Made by a program: the position numbers and the translations under genes. A stretch of 41,878 nucleotides of DNA, taken from a virus. A model generated the notes under the pieces. That model saw only the letters and a list, made by a program, of their open reading frames with translations. It searched no databases and was not told the DNA's origin. The DNA is taken from the IMG/VR virus record IMGVR_UViG_3300043436_003224, positions 1 to 41,878 of that record. One strand, given 5' to 3'. Below, piece by piece: positions 1 through 7,340 of the stretch; position 1 is the first letter of the stretch, and every line of letters starts with the position of its first letter.

Positions 1-423
1 GTCGGTATTCCACTTCATGCTACGGCAATTCGCAGAATAGGTGATGTGGTTGCTACTGAACCGGAATTTTATGACAGACTGTTTGATTGCTTTCCTTACA
101 TAGACGCTCAAAGACGCTTATGGGCTGATTTCGATTCAGAAAAACTCATAGAAAGTTATGCGCGAAGAGGATTTGATGGGGCGTCTGCGTTTATCGACAA
201 GTACCTGATAGGTGATAGGCGAAAGACGGAGGCTCGTGTTTATGTTTCAAAATTTAGAAAAAAACATCTTGGTGACCCTCATGGATATCCAGTCAGCTGG
301 TTGATAAGAAACTTAATGCTTAATGATATTGACGTTAATTCACCGACCCCTGTGGGTCCCAAAACTCGCGCTCATGCTGTGCGAGCGCTAGAACTAGAAA
401 GAGCAGATATCTATGAATATTAA
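1..423 (+). CDS. Hypothetical protein, 5'-truncated by window edge
   Basis: The reading frame is open from base 1 with no stop, so the gene almost certainly begins upstream; a GTG at 46 is the first in-window start but has no convincing ribosome site. About 140 residues are visible. They are soluble, mixed alpha-helical in appearance, with many Arg and Asp, and end in ELERADIYEY. I recognise no domain. The 3' end overlaps the ParB-like gene by 11 nt (413-423), so the two are likely co-transcribed and translationally coupled. Function unknown; position upstream of the neck genes suggests a packaging or DNA-handling context, which is inference only. Confidence 0.6.
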   Translation, partial: VGIPLHATAIRRIGDVVATEPEFYDRLFDCFPYIDAQRRLWADFDSEKLIESYARRGFDGASAFIDKYLIGDRRKTEARVYVSKFRKKHLGDPHGYPVSWLIRNLMLNDIDVNSPTPVGPKTRAHAVRALELERADIYEY

Positions 424-970
424 AATCGAATACGTTGAACCGTCCCTGCTTTCTGTTCCTGAATGGAAAGCTACCTACACCCTGCGTCCAGAGATGCTTG
501 TTATCTCTGCCTCCTTGTCTCAGTTTGGCTTCATTCAGCCGATACACGTCAGGCTTGCCACTGGGGAAATAATCGACGGCTCGGAAAGATACTTGCTGGC
601 AACAAATATTCCGCAAATTCTTGCTATGAGCGATGGAAAAATACCGGTCGTGTACCACGACGTTGACAAAATGGACGCCATGATGATGCACCTTCGGCTC
701 AATAGGGGACACTCCCATGTGTTGGCTCCTAAAACATCAGACATAATCCGAACACTTAGACGTTCTGGTAAATACGGTATTTCAGATTTTGAAGACATGC
801 TTTGCATGCGTTCGGAAGAACTCTCTCTAATGCTTGACGGAAGTCTCTATAAAGTGAGAAAAATTAAAGAGCACAATTACGCCAGAGCATGGATTCCTAT
901 TGAGGCTCCGCCTGGCTCACTAGAGTCATCTACGGTCTCTATCGAAAGACCCCCCAATCCTGACAGATAA
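413..970 (+). CDS. ParB/Srx-like N-terminal domain protein
   Basis: The 185-aa product carries the ParB N-terminal (ParB/sulfiredoxin fold) signature. GFIQPIHVR (about residues 39-47) is the usual G-x-x-xP-hydrophobic strand, GEIIDGSERYLLA (51-63) corresponds to the G-x-hydrophobic-DG-x-x-R-hydrophobic-x-A box, and LRLNRGHSH (94-102) matches the later LN-x-x motif. Members of this fold bind DNA, hydrolyse CTP or ATP, or act as nucleases; in phages they often sit near packaging or head genes. No partner ParA is visible. The start codon lies inside the end of the previous gene. The C-terminal 80 residues are not recognisable. The fold is fairly sure; the role (nuclease, regulator or partition) is not. 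Confidence 0.7.
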   Translation: MNIKIEYVEPSLLSVPEWKATYTLRPEMLVISASLSQFGFIQPIHVRLATGEIIDGSERYLLATNIPQILAMSDGKIPVVYHDVDKMDAMMMHLRLNRGHSHVLAPKTSDIIRTLRRSGKYGISDFEDMLCMRSEELSLMLDGSLYKVRKIKEHNYARAWIPIEAPPGSLESSTVSIERPPNPDR

Positions 971-1014
971 ATATTTCTGGTATATTTGTAAAAAGACTTT
1001 AAGTAAGGAACATT

Positions 1015-1791
1015 ATGCCAGGAGTACGTTACGGCCCAGACATATCCGACGATGCGGCCTACTTTGTTGACAAGGTTAAGGAAATTCAAGCCAACATTCG
1101 TTTAGGGAAAAAACCGAACGCTGGAGAACGAACAACCCTGGCAAATGCTGCAGAATTGGCTAATAAAGTTTTTGGTGTCAGTAAAGCAAATTTCGATAAA
1201 GGTAAACTTGGCGAAATGGCTGAGATGGCACGATACGGTGGCTCCAAGGCATTAAGTCGACGAGCAAAAGACTCTCGAGACGGTTCGTCGATGACGAAGT
1301 CTGTAGCAGAAGAGTTGCTGGACAGGTCTACTGGCAGAAACAGTCGTGGCAGTAGAACGAAGCCTGCAGAAGGAACTTACTACGAAGGACGTACTCGCTC
1401 GAAGAGATTCCGTGAGCTTGAAGCAAAAGCAACCAAGCGTTTGAACAGGAACGGAGTGGAGATAGGCAAAAGGTCGATAAAGAAAGGCGGAATCAATTCG
1501 TCAAACTTTAAAGATAGAGTCGACGGGCTGCAAATTACTAAAGCAAGAGGCGGCAAGAAAGACACGGCACGGGGAGCGGCTAGTTCCGACTTGATGAACC
1601 GAGTAAGAGGAGACTCTGCCGTCACGAAGCCAGGAATAGGTATCCGTCCTCGATTGGCGAGGTCTCAGCAAAGAGCAGAGCAACGTAAGAAAAAAGTTTC
1701 AGGACCCAAAACACCTGCGAGCGCAACAAGAGCCAAAAGTGGTCAGGCGAAAACAAAAACAACAGTCCAAAGAGCCGGAAAAAATAAGTAA
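1015..1791 (+). CDS. Highly basic hypothetical protein
   Basis: A 258-aa protein that starts at ATG 1015 behind AAGGAAC. The N-terminal 80 residues look helical and ordered. From about residue 80 onward it is dominated by Lys, Arg, Ser, Gly and Ala with little hydrophobic content, ending in a Lys-rich tail, which implies intrinsic disorder and nucleic-acid affinity. I recognise no family. Located just before the neck module, it could be an internal head or DNA-associated protein, or a scaffold-like protein, but nothing in the sequence proves this. It converges with the minus-strand gene ending at 1804; only 12 bases separate them and no terminator hairpin is evident. Confidence 0.6.
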   Translation: MPGVRYGPDISDDAAYFVDKVKEIQANIRLGKKPNAGERTTLANAAELANKVFGVSKANFDKGKLGEMAEMARYGGSKALSRRAKDSRDGSSMTKSVAEELLDRSTGRNSRGSRTKPAEGTYYEGRTRSKRFRELEAKATKRLNRNGVEIGKRSIKKGGINSSNFKDRVDGLQITKARGGKKDTARGAASSDLMNRVRGDSAVTKPGIGIRPRLARSQQRAEQRKKKVSGPKTPASATRAKSGQAKTKTTVQRAGKNK

Positions 1792-1803
1792 AAAGATAAA
1801 TTT

Positions 1804-2241
1804 CTAAAGGGTTGTAATCTCGTCCTCTTCGTCCCCTAGAACTTCTTTCTCATCCATCAGCCTCCAACTATGCAGTCCTAGTCCGGCATCCGGTTCAGCA
1901 TCCTCTAGAAAATCTTCATAGTAATAATCATTTTCCTGTCCGAAGTCTTTTTCCAGTAAAAATTGCTTTACAGACTCTACTGGTTCAAAAGTGGCTAAAT
2001 ATCTTCCAGTTGAGCTTTCTGTTCCAATAATTCTTAATCCGCACATGGCCATAAGGGTAGTTGCAACCTGCCACATGTAATCGCCCAACTCTACTTTTAT
2101 GTCGTCATCTTCTATTTCAGGCTCATGCTCGGTGTAGTAGTAAAATAATCCCTGATGAAGCCTGTCCACAATGTTTACAGTCGCGGCTCTTCTTGCGTTT
2201 TGGTCCGCAAACAAAGTGCCCTTAATTTCTTGTTCTGACAT
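1804..2241 (-). CDS. Small acidic hypothetical protein, paralogue of its neighbour
   Basis: The product is 145 aa and strongly acidic, with a Tyr/Glu/Asp-rich C-terminal tail. The start at 2241 is preceded on its own strand by AAGGA with good spacing. Its core (about residues 22-100) aligns with the adjacent 100-aa protein: VDRL..LF against LDRV..LF, ATTLMAMCGLRIIG against ATVVMAVAGMSIVG, then G-x-Y-x-A-x-F-x-P and a Ser-x-x-x-F segment. No known domain. It is oriented against the surrounding structural genes. The role is unknown; acidic small proteins in such places can be assembly chaperones or anti-host factors, which here is speculation. Confidence 0.65.
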   Translation of the reverse strand: MSEQEIKGTLFADQNARRAATVNIVDRLHQGLFYYYTEHEPEIEDDDIKVELGDYMWQVATTLMAMCGLRIIGTESSTGRYLATFEPVESVKQFLLEKDFGQENDYYYEDFLEDAEPDAGLGLHSWRLMDEKEVLGDEEDEITTL

Positions 2242-2253
2242 ATTTATCCTTCT

Positions 2254-2556
2254 TTATTGAATATTGTTTTTAATAGCAAAGTCACTAAAGGACTTATAGG
2301 GCTTGAACCGTGCAACATAATCGCCGTCGATGTTTTCCCCAACAATGCTCATTCCCGCAACTGCCATGACTACAGTGGCCATTTCAAAAGACTGATTTGC
2401 TAAATCGTCAATTTCGTCAGGAGACTCAATTCCGCCCTCCGGCATAAATAATGCAAATAACGCTTGAGTGACCCTATCTAAAACGCTCATATTGGCTTCA
2501 GATATCTCTTTGTTGTCGAATTCAACAGTTGGATTAAATTTTGATGAATCGCTCAT
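2254..2556 (-). CDS. Small acidic hypothetical protein, paralogue of its neighbour
   Basis: A 100-aa acidic protein, first of the two-gene minus-strand pair, with 12 nt between it and the downstream paralogue. Shared features with the 145-aa protein are the LDRV..LF helix, the hydrophobic MATVVMAVAGMSIVGE segment and the final DYVARFKPYKSFSDF block, so the pair most likely arose by tandem duplication followed by divergence. The start at 2556 has GGAG immediately next to the ATG, a spacing too short for an ideal ribosome site, so the start is not fully certain. I recognise no family. Confidence 0.65.
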   Translation of the reverse strand: MSDSSKFNPTVEFDNKEISEANMSVLDRVTQALFALFMPEGGIESPDEIDDLANQSFEMATVVMAVAGMSIVGENIDGDYVARFKPYKSFSDFAIKNNIQ

Positions 2557-2674
2557 CTCCGTAATCTACACCGGAATCACCTTGCGAGCAACCCCAGTGT
2601 TCGGCCAGGTCATTACTAGGTGTTAGAATTTGATACAACATTTATTTGCAACATCGCTTTAACCGGGAGCCGCC
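2557..2674. promoter_or_regulatory. Divergent intergenic region
   Basis: This 118-base gap separates the leftward small-gene pair from the rightward neck/tail module, so it should hold promoters for both directions. A TAGAAT at 2624-2629 could be a rightward -10 box, but the best -35 at the right distance (TTCGGC, 2600-2605) is poor. A ribosome site (GGGAG) precedes the start at 2675. The regulatory role rests on geometry rather than a clear consensus. Confidence 0.3.
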
Positions 2675-3319
2675 ATGATTGTCTCAGTCAACGACATTAA
2701 GACATATATGGACATCAAATTGTCCGCTCGCCAAGAAGACGCTGCAGAAATAATTCTGGCTGGCCTTCAAAGTGAAATGGAAGCTTTCCTTAAGCGACCA
2801 ATAGAAGTCCAAGAATTTACCGAAGAAATACGTCTTGACTCCAATCACACAGGAGTGCCAATGGGTTCGTTTTTGACATCAAACGACAACACGTACAACT
2901 CTTCATATACGTCAAGCCCAAGCAACGACACAACGACTTGGGCCACTCCTCCACCAACCGTCTATCTAAAAAATACTCCTATAGTTTCGGTTGACGAAGT
3001 AAAAGTAAAACCGCTTTTTGGAGCAGAAAAAGTTCTCCAAGAAGAGGTCGATTACATCACTAGAAAATATGGAATTGATTACTACTACGGATGGTCCGAC
3101 GATTTAGTGACAATAACTTATACCGCCGGCCTAGACGGAACATCAATACCTATCTTTAGGCTCTTAATCATCAGAGCGGCTTCACGTGAAATGCAGAATA
3201 TGTACGACGACGTTGTTGGCGTAAAAGACTTAAATACGCGTGGTACTGGCCCTCTTGTGACTGGATTCCTTGATAGCGAGCTTGGTTCGATTAGGAAATA
3301 TAGACGAGTTCGGGTATAA
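2675..3319 (+). CDS. Head-tail connector (gp6-like adaptor)
   Basis: The 214-aa protein opens with a helical N-terminus (ITMIVSVNDIK-type start, then a segment ending in EAFLKRP) typical of phage head-tail connector proteins of the gp6/gp15 adaptor type, which form a ring under the portal. The middle part contains a Ser/Thr/Asn-rich loop (about residues 60-90) followed by beta-rich sequence with VDEVKV and YTAGLDG, the latter also typical of this family. A GGGAG ribosome site precedes ATG 2675. It is the first gene of the rightward neck and tail module, directly followed by a tail-completion protein, which fits the assignment. Family assignment is by pattern, not by search. Confidence 0.65.
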   Translation: MIVSVNDIKTYMDIKLSARQEDAAEIILAGLQSEMEAFLKRPIEVQEFTEEIRLDSNHTGVPMGSFLTSNDNTYNSSYTSSPSNDTTTWATPPPTVYLKNTPIVSVDEVKVKPLFGAEKVLQEEVDYITRKYGIDYYYGWSDDLVTITYTAGLDGTSIPIFRLLIIRAASREMQNMYDDVVGVKDLNTRGTGPLVTGFLDSELGSIRKYRRVRV

Positions 3320-3323
3320 CGAC

Positions 3324-3824
3324 GTGGCCTCAAGAAACGTTTTAGTAACAGTCACGGACGTTGACTGGCAGGGCAAAGATACTGTAGACAGACTGCAAAA
3401 CATGCGAGACAGAGCCAATGACATGAGGCCGGTTTTGCAATGGGGAAAAGACTACTTACAAAGAGCTTATTCAAAAAACTTTACAACGATGGGTGCGATG
3501 TCTGCAAAGGCGATGTTAAAGGGGGCATGGCCTCCTCTTGATGATGACTATGCGTTTCAAAAAGCCGAACGTTATCCTGGCGCTCCGATGATGATGATAA
3601 CTGGAGAACTTTTTAGAAGCGTTGCCAATATGGCGTCTAGTTCAAAAAATGTAATAACCGAGATGGAGGGGACTTTTGTTATCGACAGTCCCATAGCCAG
3701 GTTTCATCAATACGGAACCCGAGACATGCCAGCAAGAAAAATACTTTTTATTCCTCGAGATTTTGACAGAGACATAAATAAAAAAACACTCCAATACGTT
3801 GTTCAGGGAAGTAAATTAATATGA
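3324..3824 (+). CDS. Virion morphogenesis / tail completion protein (gpS/gp10-like)
   Basis: The frame is open from TTG 3270, which would overlap the connector gene by 50 nt; GTG 3324, five bases after that gene's stop, is the more economical start, though neither has a strong ribosome site. The product (about 166 aa from 3324) ends with the family's hallmark, FHQYGTRDMPARKILFIP, matching the H-Q-x-G-T...M-P-x-R pattern of the phage virion morphogenesis/gpS and HK97 gp10-like proteins that join heads to tails. It overlaps the next gene by ATGA (3821-3824), indicating translational coupling. Confidence 0.7.
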   Translation: MASRNVLVTVTDVDWQGKDTVDRLQNMRDRANDMRPVLQWGKDYLQRAYSKNFTTMGAMSAKAMLKGAWPPLDDDYAFQKAERYPGAPMMMITGELFRSVANMASSSKNVITEMEGTFVIDSPIARFHQYGTRDMPARKILFIPRDFDRDINKKTLQYVVQGSKLI

Positions 3825-4429
3825 CGGCTTTAATGAATGGTTCTCATTTTGCAAAGAAATATGTCAATGATTACTTGACACAGGACCTACCAATAAGATT
3901 AATCCGCTACAGAAATGGCTGGAACCTGGACAGCACTTTGCTGCCAGACCCTGGTCAGTACATAGCTTACGAACCACTAGCCATAGATGAATGGCCCTCA
4001 ATCATCACCGTAACGACTGCCATGAATGGATTAGAGCGAATAGGCTTCGATGGTGCAGACCCTCTTTACAGGGTCTCCTACAGCATGAGAACGTACATTT
4101 GGGTCCGCGACGAAGGCAATGAGCCAACGACGGTAATGAGAGACAGACTAACCACTGTCGTTAGAAGCGCGCTTCTTGACTACCCCTGCCTAAAGGCCTA
4201 CGACTCTAGAACCTCATTTAGGGCGATAATAGGCGAAAACAGCATTCGTGAAGAATATTCAGATATCTCTCTACTAAAAGGCGAGAGAATGATGGCTGGT
4301 GCATACATCTCCTACATCCTCGAAATAGACGAAGTTGTCACAAGAGAGCCTCTCGGAGTTGTGGATTCAATAGAAATAGAAACAGTTACCGCAGGAACTG
4401 CAGAAGAAATGCCGTCACTTGATAATTAG
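3821..4429 (+). CDS. Putative neck / tail terminator protein
   Basis: This 202-aa protein starts within the stop of the previous gene (ATGA). Its size, acidic Glu/Thr-rich C-terminal tail and position between the gpS/gp10-like protein and the tail sheath are those of tail terminator or tail completion proteins, which cap the tube and sheath and bind the head. Sequence features include a YRVSYSMRTYIWVRDEG beta segment and a helix with MRDRLTTVVRSALLDYP, compatible with the alpha/beta fold of terminators (gpU/gp15-like). I see no diagnostic motif, so the call rests on synteny. Confidence 0.5.
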   Translation: MTALMNGSHFAKKYVNDYLTQDLPIRLIRYRNGWNLDSTLLPDPGQYIAYEPLAIDEWPSIITVTTAMNGLERIGFDGADPLYRVSYSMRTYIWVRDEGNEPTTVMRDRLTTVVRSALLDYPCLKAYDSRTSFRAIIGENSIREEYSDISLLKGERMMAGAYISYILEIDEVVTREPLGVVDSIEIETVTAGTAEEMPSLDN

Positions 4430-4446
4430 TTTTTATATTTTTAAAG

Positions 4447-4495
4447 TTCAATTCATAGTTGCACAGAATAATACATACCCCTCTGTACAATTGAA
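4447..4495 (+). promoter_or_regulatory. Inverted repeat in sheath 5' leader
   Basis: TTCAATT (4447-4453) and GCACAGA (4461-4467) pair with TCTGTAC/AATTGAA (4482-4495), with one mismatch, a 7-nt bulge and a loop of about 14 nt. It sits 46-94 nt before the start of the highly expressed sheath gene. There is no U-run after it, so it is a poor intrinsic terminator; RNA processing or mRNA stabilisation is more plausible. Pairing was done by eye. Confidence 0.35.
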
Positions 4496-4540
4496 ATCAC
4501 AATCACAAACGGGATTCCCAATGCGAAACAGTGAGGTCCT

Positions 4541-5995
4541 ATGCCTGGCGTAGTTATATCAACTTCAGTAAGAACCGGTCCTTCGACCACAACAGTACGC
4601 GAGTCGTCACAGTTGTTTGTCGTAGGCCTGACAGAGAGAGGCCCTTCAGACGAGCCTGTACTCATCCAAAACCTGGGAGAGTTCGAGGATACGTTTGGAG
4701 ATTACCTAACCGGTACCTACACTCACTCAACCCTGGAAACATTTTTCGAAGAAGGCGGCACACGGGCTTACGTAGCCAGAGCCGTTGGAGCATCTGCAAC
4801 CGTAGGAAGCCTTGTGCTTAACGACGGAGGAACCGCTGCTCTTACACTTACCGCAAACGGAGCGGGCGCATGGAGCGCGAATGTTGGTGTCGTAGTCACG
4901 GCCCCTACGGCAAGCACGTTTAAAATTGACATCTATTACTCTGGAGTACAGAAGTACTCAACAGGAACAGTGTCTACAACATCTCAGGCAGCGGGCAGAA
5001 TAAATCTGAGCGCAATCGCCCAAAGATACGTAAACGCAACAGTTAACAGCACCAGCCTCGTCCCAGACGCTCTCGCTTTGACTTCTCTTAGTGCAGGCGA
5101 CTCTTATCATAACCAAGTTGTCCAAGCTACTTATGAAACACAATTGGCACTCTTCAATGACGCCCTTGGTTCTGGTGCAGTAGTTTGCCCAGAAGACTTT
5201 TCTGATGCAATGTCAACTGCTCTGATTGAACATGCAAATGCAAACAGTAGAATTGCTCTCTTGTTCACAGGCGAGAATGCGGCTGTATCTGCAGTCAAGT
5301 CAACAGCACTTACGCTTCAAGCCGAAGACGGTGCAGAACACGCAGCCTTATACTACCCATGGGTAGAGGTTCCAACTGGAGTACCAGGAGTTACCAGATT
5401 TGTTCCGCCAGTAGGATATGTCGCTGGCAAGCGTGCGGTTGCTCACAACCAAACAGGGCCACATCTTCCTGCAGCAGGTCTTATCTCGGCAGCATCATTT
5501 GTAGTCGGCCTGAAGGCTGACATAAACAAAACAATTGGTGATGACCTTGATGCCAACTACGTCAACCCAATCAGAATCATTCAAAACACAATTAGAATCT
5601 ACGGTGCACGTTCACTGTCATCTGACGTTGATAACTTCCGCTATATTACTCAGCAAGACGTTGTAAATACAATTGTTACAGAGTGCTACCGCTCTATCGA
5701 AGATGTTGTGTTTAGCTCCATCGACGGCAGAAACACTATTTTCGCCAACATTGAGTCACGATTGATATCGATTTTGTCGGTCATGCGTAATCTCGGAGCT
5801 CTTTACCCAGCTTTTGACGCAAACGGTCGTCAGCTTGATGACGGTTATGTTGTGAAGTGCGATACTTCGCTCAACTCAACATTGCAGTTGTCTGAAGGCT
5901 TGGTCAAAGCAAAAGTTGGCGTTCGTGTCAGCAGCGTCGGTGACAGAATCGAAATCGATATTGTCAAGTCAAACCTAACCTCAACAGTAGTTTAA
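4541..5995 (+). CDS. Contractile tail sheath protein
   Basis: The 484-aa product has the standard sheath N-terminus (MPGVVISTSVRTGP, then FVVGLTERGP and a segment beginning EPVLIQNLGEFEDTFG). A Thr/Ala-rich beta insertion at roughly residues 90-180 corresponds to the variable outer domain. The conserved C-terminal part includes the GVVCPE-like stretch, the PVGYVAG segment, and the ARSLSSD...FRYI region followed by the R-x-x-x-E-C helix and the ISSVGDRIEIDIVK ending that contributes to the sheath inner layer. Length is normal for simple myoviruses. A GAGG ribosome site lies close before ATG 4541. Sheath polymerises around the tube and contracts on infection. Confidence 0.95.
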   Translation: MPGVVISTSVRTGPSTTTVRESSQLFVVGLTERGPSDEPVLIQNLGEFEDTFGDYLTGTYTHSTLETFFEEGGTRAYVARAVGASATVGSLVLNDGGTAALTLTANGAGAWSANVGVVVTAPTASTFKIDIYYSGVQKYSTGTVSTTSQAAGRINLSAIAQRYVNATVNSTSLVPDALALTSLSAGDSYHNQVVQATYETQLALFNDALGSGAVVCPEDFSDAMSTALIEHANANSRIALLFTGENAAVSAVKSTALTLQAEDGAEHAALYYPWVEVPTGVPGVTRFVPPVGYVAGKRAVAHNQTGPHLPAAGLISAASFVVGLKADINKTIGDDLDANYVNPIRIIQNTIRIYGARSLSSDVDNFRYITQQDVVNTIVTECYRSIEDVVFSSIDGRNTIFANIESRLISILSVMRNLGALYPAFDANGRQLDDGYVVKCDTSLNSTLQLSEGLVKAKVGVRVSSVGDRIEIDIVKSNLTSTVV

Positions 5996-6011
5996 ACAAA
6001 GGAAATTCCTC

Positions 6012-6509
6012 ATGTCAAAAGTAGCTCAAAGACAAGTACTAGCAACAATAGTTCCAAGCACTTTCAGCGACAACGCCAAACAGCAAACCAACGTGCAGGC
6101 CAACCTGCCTAAGTGGAACGGATTCCGCTTTGCTCAGGTTTCAGGTGGCGAGATAACAGCATCTGTAGAGAAAATCTACGAAGGCGGAAAGTCTAGACCA
6201 ACAGTCCTATGTGCCCCTTCGGAGATAGGTGACATCACGCTGACTGCTCACTATGACGATGATATGAATACCTCACTCACTGAAGCTGGTATCGGCCGTA
6301 AACTCAAGGACTTGCGTCGATACGTCGGAACAGCTTACTTTAACCTTACAGTATCTGTTTACGACTGCGACATCAAGGACCCAACCAATGACCGTATTTA
6401 CACAAATGCGCTTCTTGTTGGAATGACTGAGCCAGAAGGTGACTCGTCATCTGGAGCTCCAGCCACCTTCGCATTGACCTTCGCAATCTCAGACGTAGAC
6501 GCCGCCTAA
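6012..6509 (+). CDS. Tail tube protein
   Basis: A 165-aa protein starting 16 nt after the sheath stop behind AAAGGAAA. Size, order (sheath then tube) and a beta-rich sequence with GGEITASVEKIYEGG and a C-terminal PATFALTFAISDV strand are those of myoviral tube proteins, whose hexamer rings build the DNA conduit. The segment DITLTAHYDDDMN followed by a charged helix fits the tube fold. The sheath/tube pair is followed at once by the chaperone and tape measure, the conserved order. Confidence 0.85.
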   Translation: MSKVAQRQVLATIVPSTFSDNAKQQTNVQANLPKWNGFRFAQVSGGEITASVEKIYEGGKSRPTVLCAPSEIGDITLTAHYDDDMNTSLTEAGIGRKLKDLRRYVGTAYFNLTVSVYDCDIKDPTNDRIYTNALLVGMTEPEGDSSSGAPATFALTFAISDVDAA

Positions 6510-6557
6510 ATACGCTAGTTGCAACGCCAGGCAATATGTCTGTGCTAGCTTCTCAGC

Positions 6558-7109
6558 ATGAGCGATAATCCACTGTACACAACCGAAGACTCCGACGACG
6601 TTAAGAGCAGCAAAAAGGCTGGTCAGCGTGATGGACTTACTTCTTCTATAAAAGAAGAGACACAACTTGACCGCTTGCGTTCTGTTGTCAAAAAGAAAGT
6701 TGAACGCCCTGTTGTTCATATTCCTGTCACGGAACGTGATGGTGTGAGCATTAAGGTCAGCCCAAACATTACCCAGTCACAGATGAAAAACTGGAGAAAA
6801 TCTGCTGGCGAAGACTCACGAAACGGTCTTGATGCCACTAAATTTGCCTGCCTAGTTATTGGTAATACAACCATCGGCATCTGTATGGATGATGAGGAAA
6901 TCTATGACGAGAGTGGCAATAATCTTAACTTTGCTCACCCATTAGTTTTGGAAATGACCGATACTACTCGTCCGGTTCCAGATGCCGTTCGTGCCATGTT
7001 TGGTGTTGACCCTCACATCGAATCAGCCGCTTTGGCAATCTTGGACGCCGCTGGATATTCAGATACTGTTGCCGCGGTGGACCCTACGAAGGAATCTTCG
7101 ACGAACTAG
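6558..7109 (+). CDS. Tail assembly chaperone, zero-frame product (G-like)
   Basis: This 183-aa protein sits between tube and tape measure, the fixed place of tail assembly chaperones. The N-terminus is charged and probably disordered (acidic, then Lys-rich); residues about 60-180 form a compact domain with IGICMDDEEIYDESG and VPDAVRAMFGVDP. The zero frame ends at a TAG (7107-7109). A second open segment in the -1 frame directly continues to 7273 without any usable start, as in the classical G/G-T arrangement where a minority of ribosomes shift frame to make a longer chaperone that recruits the tape measure. No clear Shine-Dalgarno precedes 6558. Confidence 0.75.
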   Translation: MSDNPLYTTEDSDDVKSSKKAGQRDGLTSSIKEETQLDRLRSVVKKKVERPVVHIPVTERDGVSIKVSPNITQSQMKNWRKSAGEDSRNGLDATKFACLVIGNTTIGICMDDEEIYDESGNNLNFAHPLVLEMTDTTRPVPDAVRAMFGVDPHIESAALAILDAAGYSDTVAAVDPTKESSTN

Positions 7110-7273
7110 TTGAAGATTCCATAGTCATCTCCGCAGCAAGACTTGGAGAACTTTTCCACGTTAATCCGTTGGAACTCATGAACTTTGACGATAATGACTG
7201 GTTGGTCCTTCTCGCCTGTGCTAAAGTAATAAGTAACGACCGCGAAGAGCAAGAGCGCAAGTCGAAGACTTAG
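7082..7273 (+). CDS. -1 frameshift extension of tail assembly chaperone (T-like)
   Basis: The -1 frame is stop-free from 7010 to the TAG at 7271-7273. It has no ATG, GTG or TTG before 7169, so the segment can hardly be translated independently. From about 7082 it encodes a well-formed acidic domain including EGIFDELVEDS, a helix with ISAARLGELFHVNP, and WLVLLACAKVISNDREEQER, in the style of the T part of G-T chaperones. Re-reading C CCT (7082-7085) as CCC by a single slipping tRNA-Pro would join VDP to YEG. No textbook X-XXY-YYZ heptamer is evident, so the exact slip site is open; GAAGGAA at 7088-7094 is an alternative. A one-base sequence error would look the same. Confidence 0.6.
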   Translation, partial: PYEGIFDELVEDSIVISAARLGELFHVNPLELMNFDDNDWLVLLACAKVISNDREEQERKSKT

Positions 7274-7340
7274 GGATACTGCTCCCATAGCTTGACCGCC
7301 TTAGACTCACGTGATGTAAAAATCACTCTGGGCAGGCTAT

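Noticed and set aside
966-973. GATAAATA resembling a T4-type late promoter before the basic protein gene.
   Set aside because: It overlaps a stop codon, deviates from TATAAATA, and I saw no consistent copies ahead of other late genes.
3270-3323. TTG 3270 as start of the gpS/gp10-like gene.
   Set aside because: It would overlap the connector gene by 50 nt without a ribosome site; GTG 3324 just after the stop is more likely, although not certain.
6510-6557. Short GCTAG-containing inverted pieces between tube and chaperone genes as a terminator.
   Set aside because: The stem is only about 5 bp and there is no U-run; transcription must continue into the chaperone and tape measure.
7311-7326. 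GTGAT/ATCAC inverted repeat before the tape measure gene.
   Set aside because: Five-base stem with a six-base loop is within chance expectation and has no U-run or conserved context.
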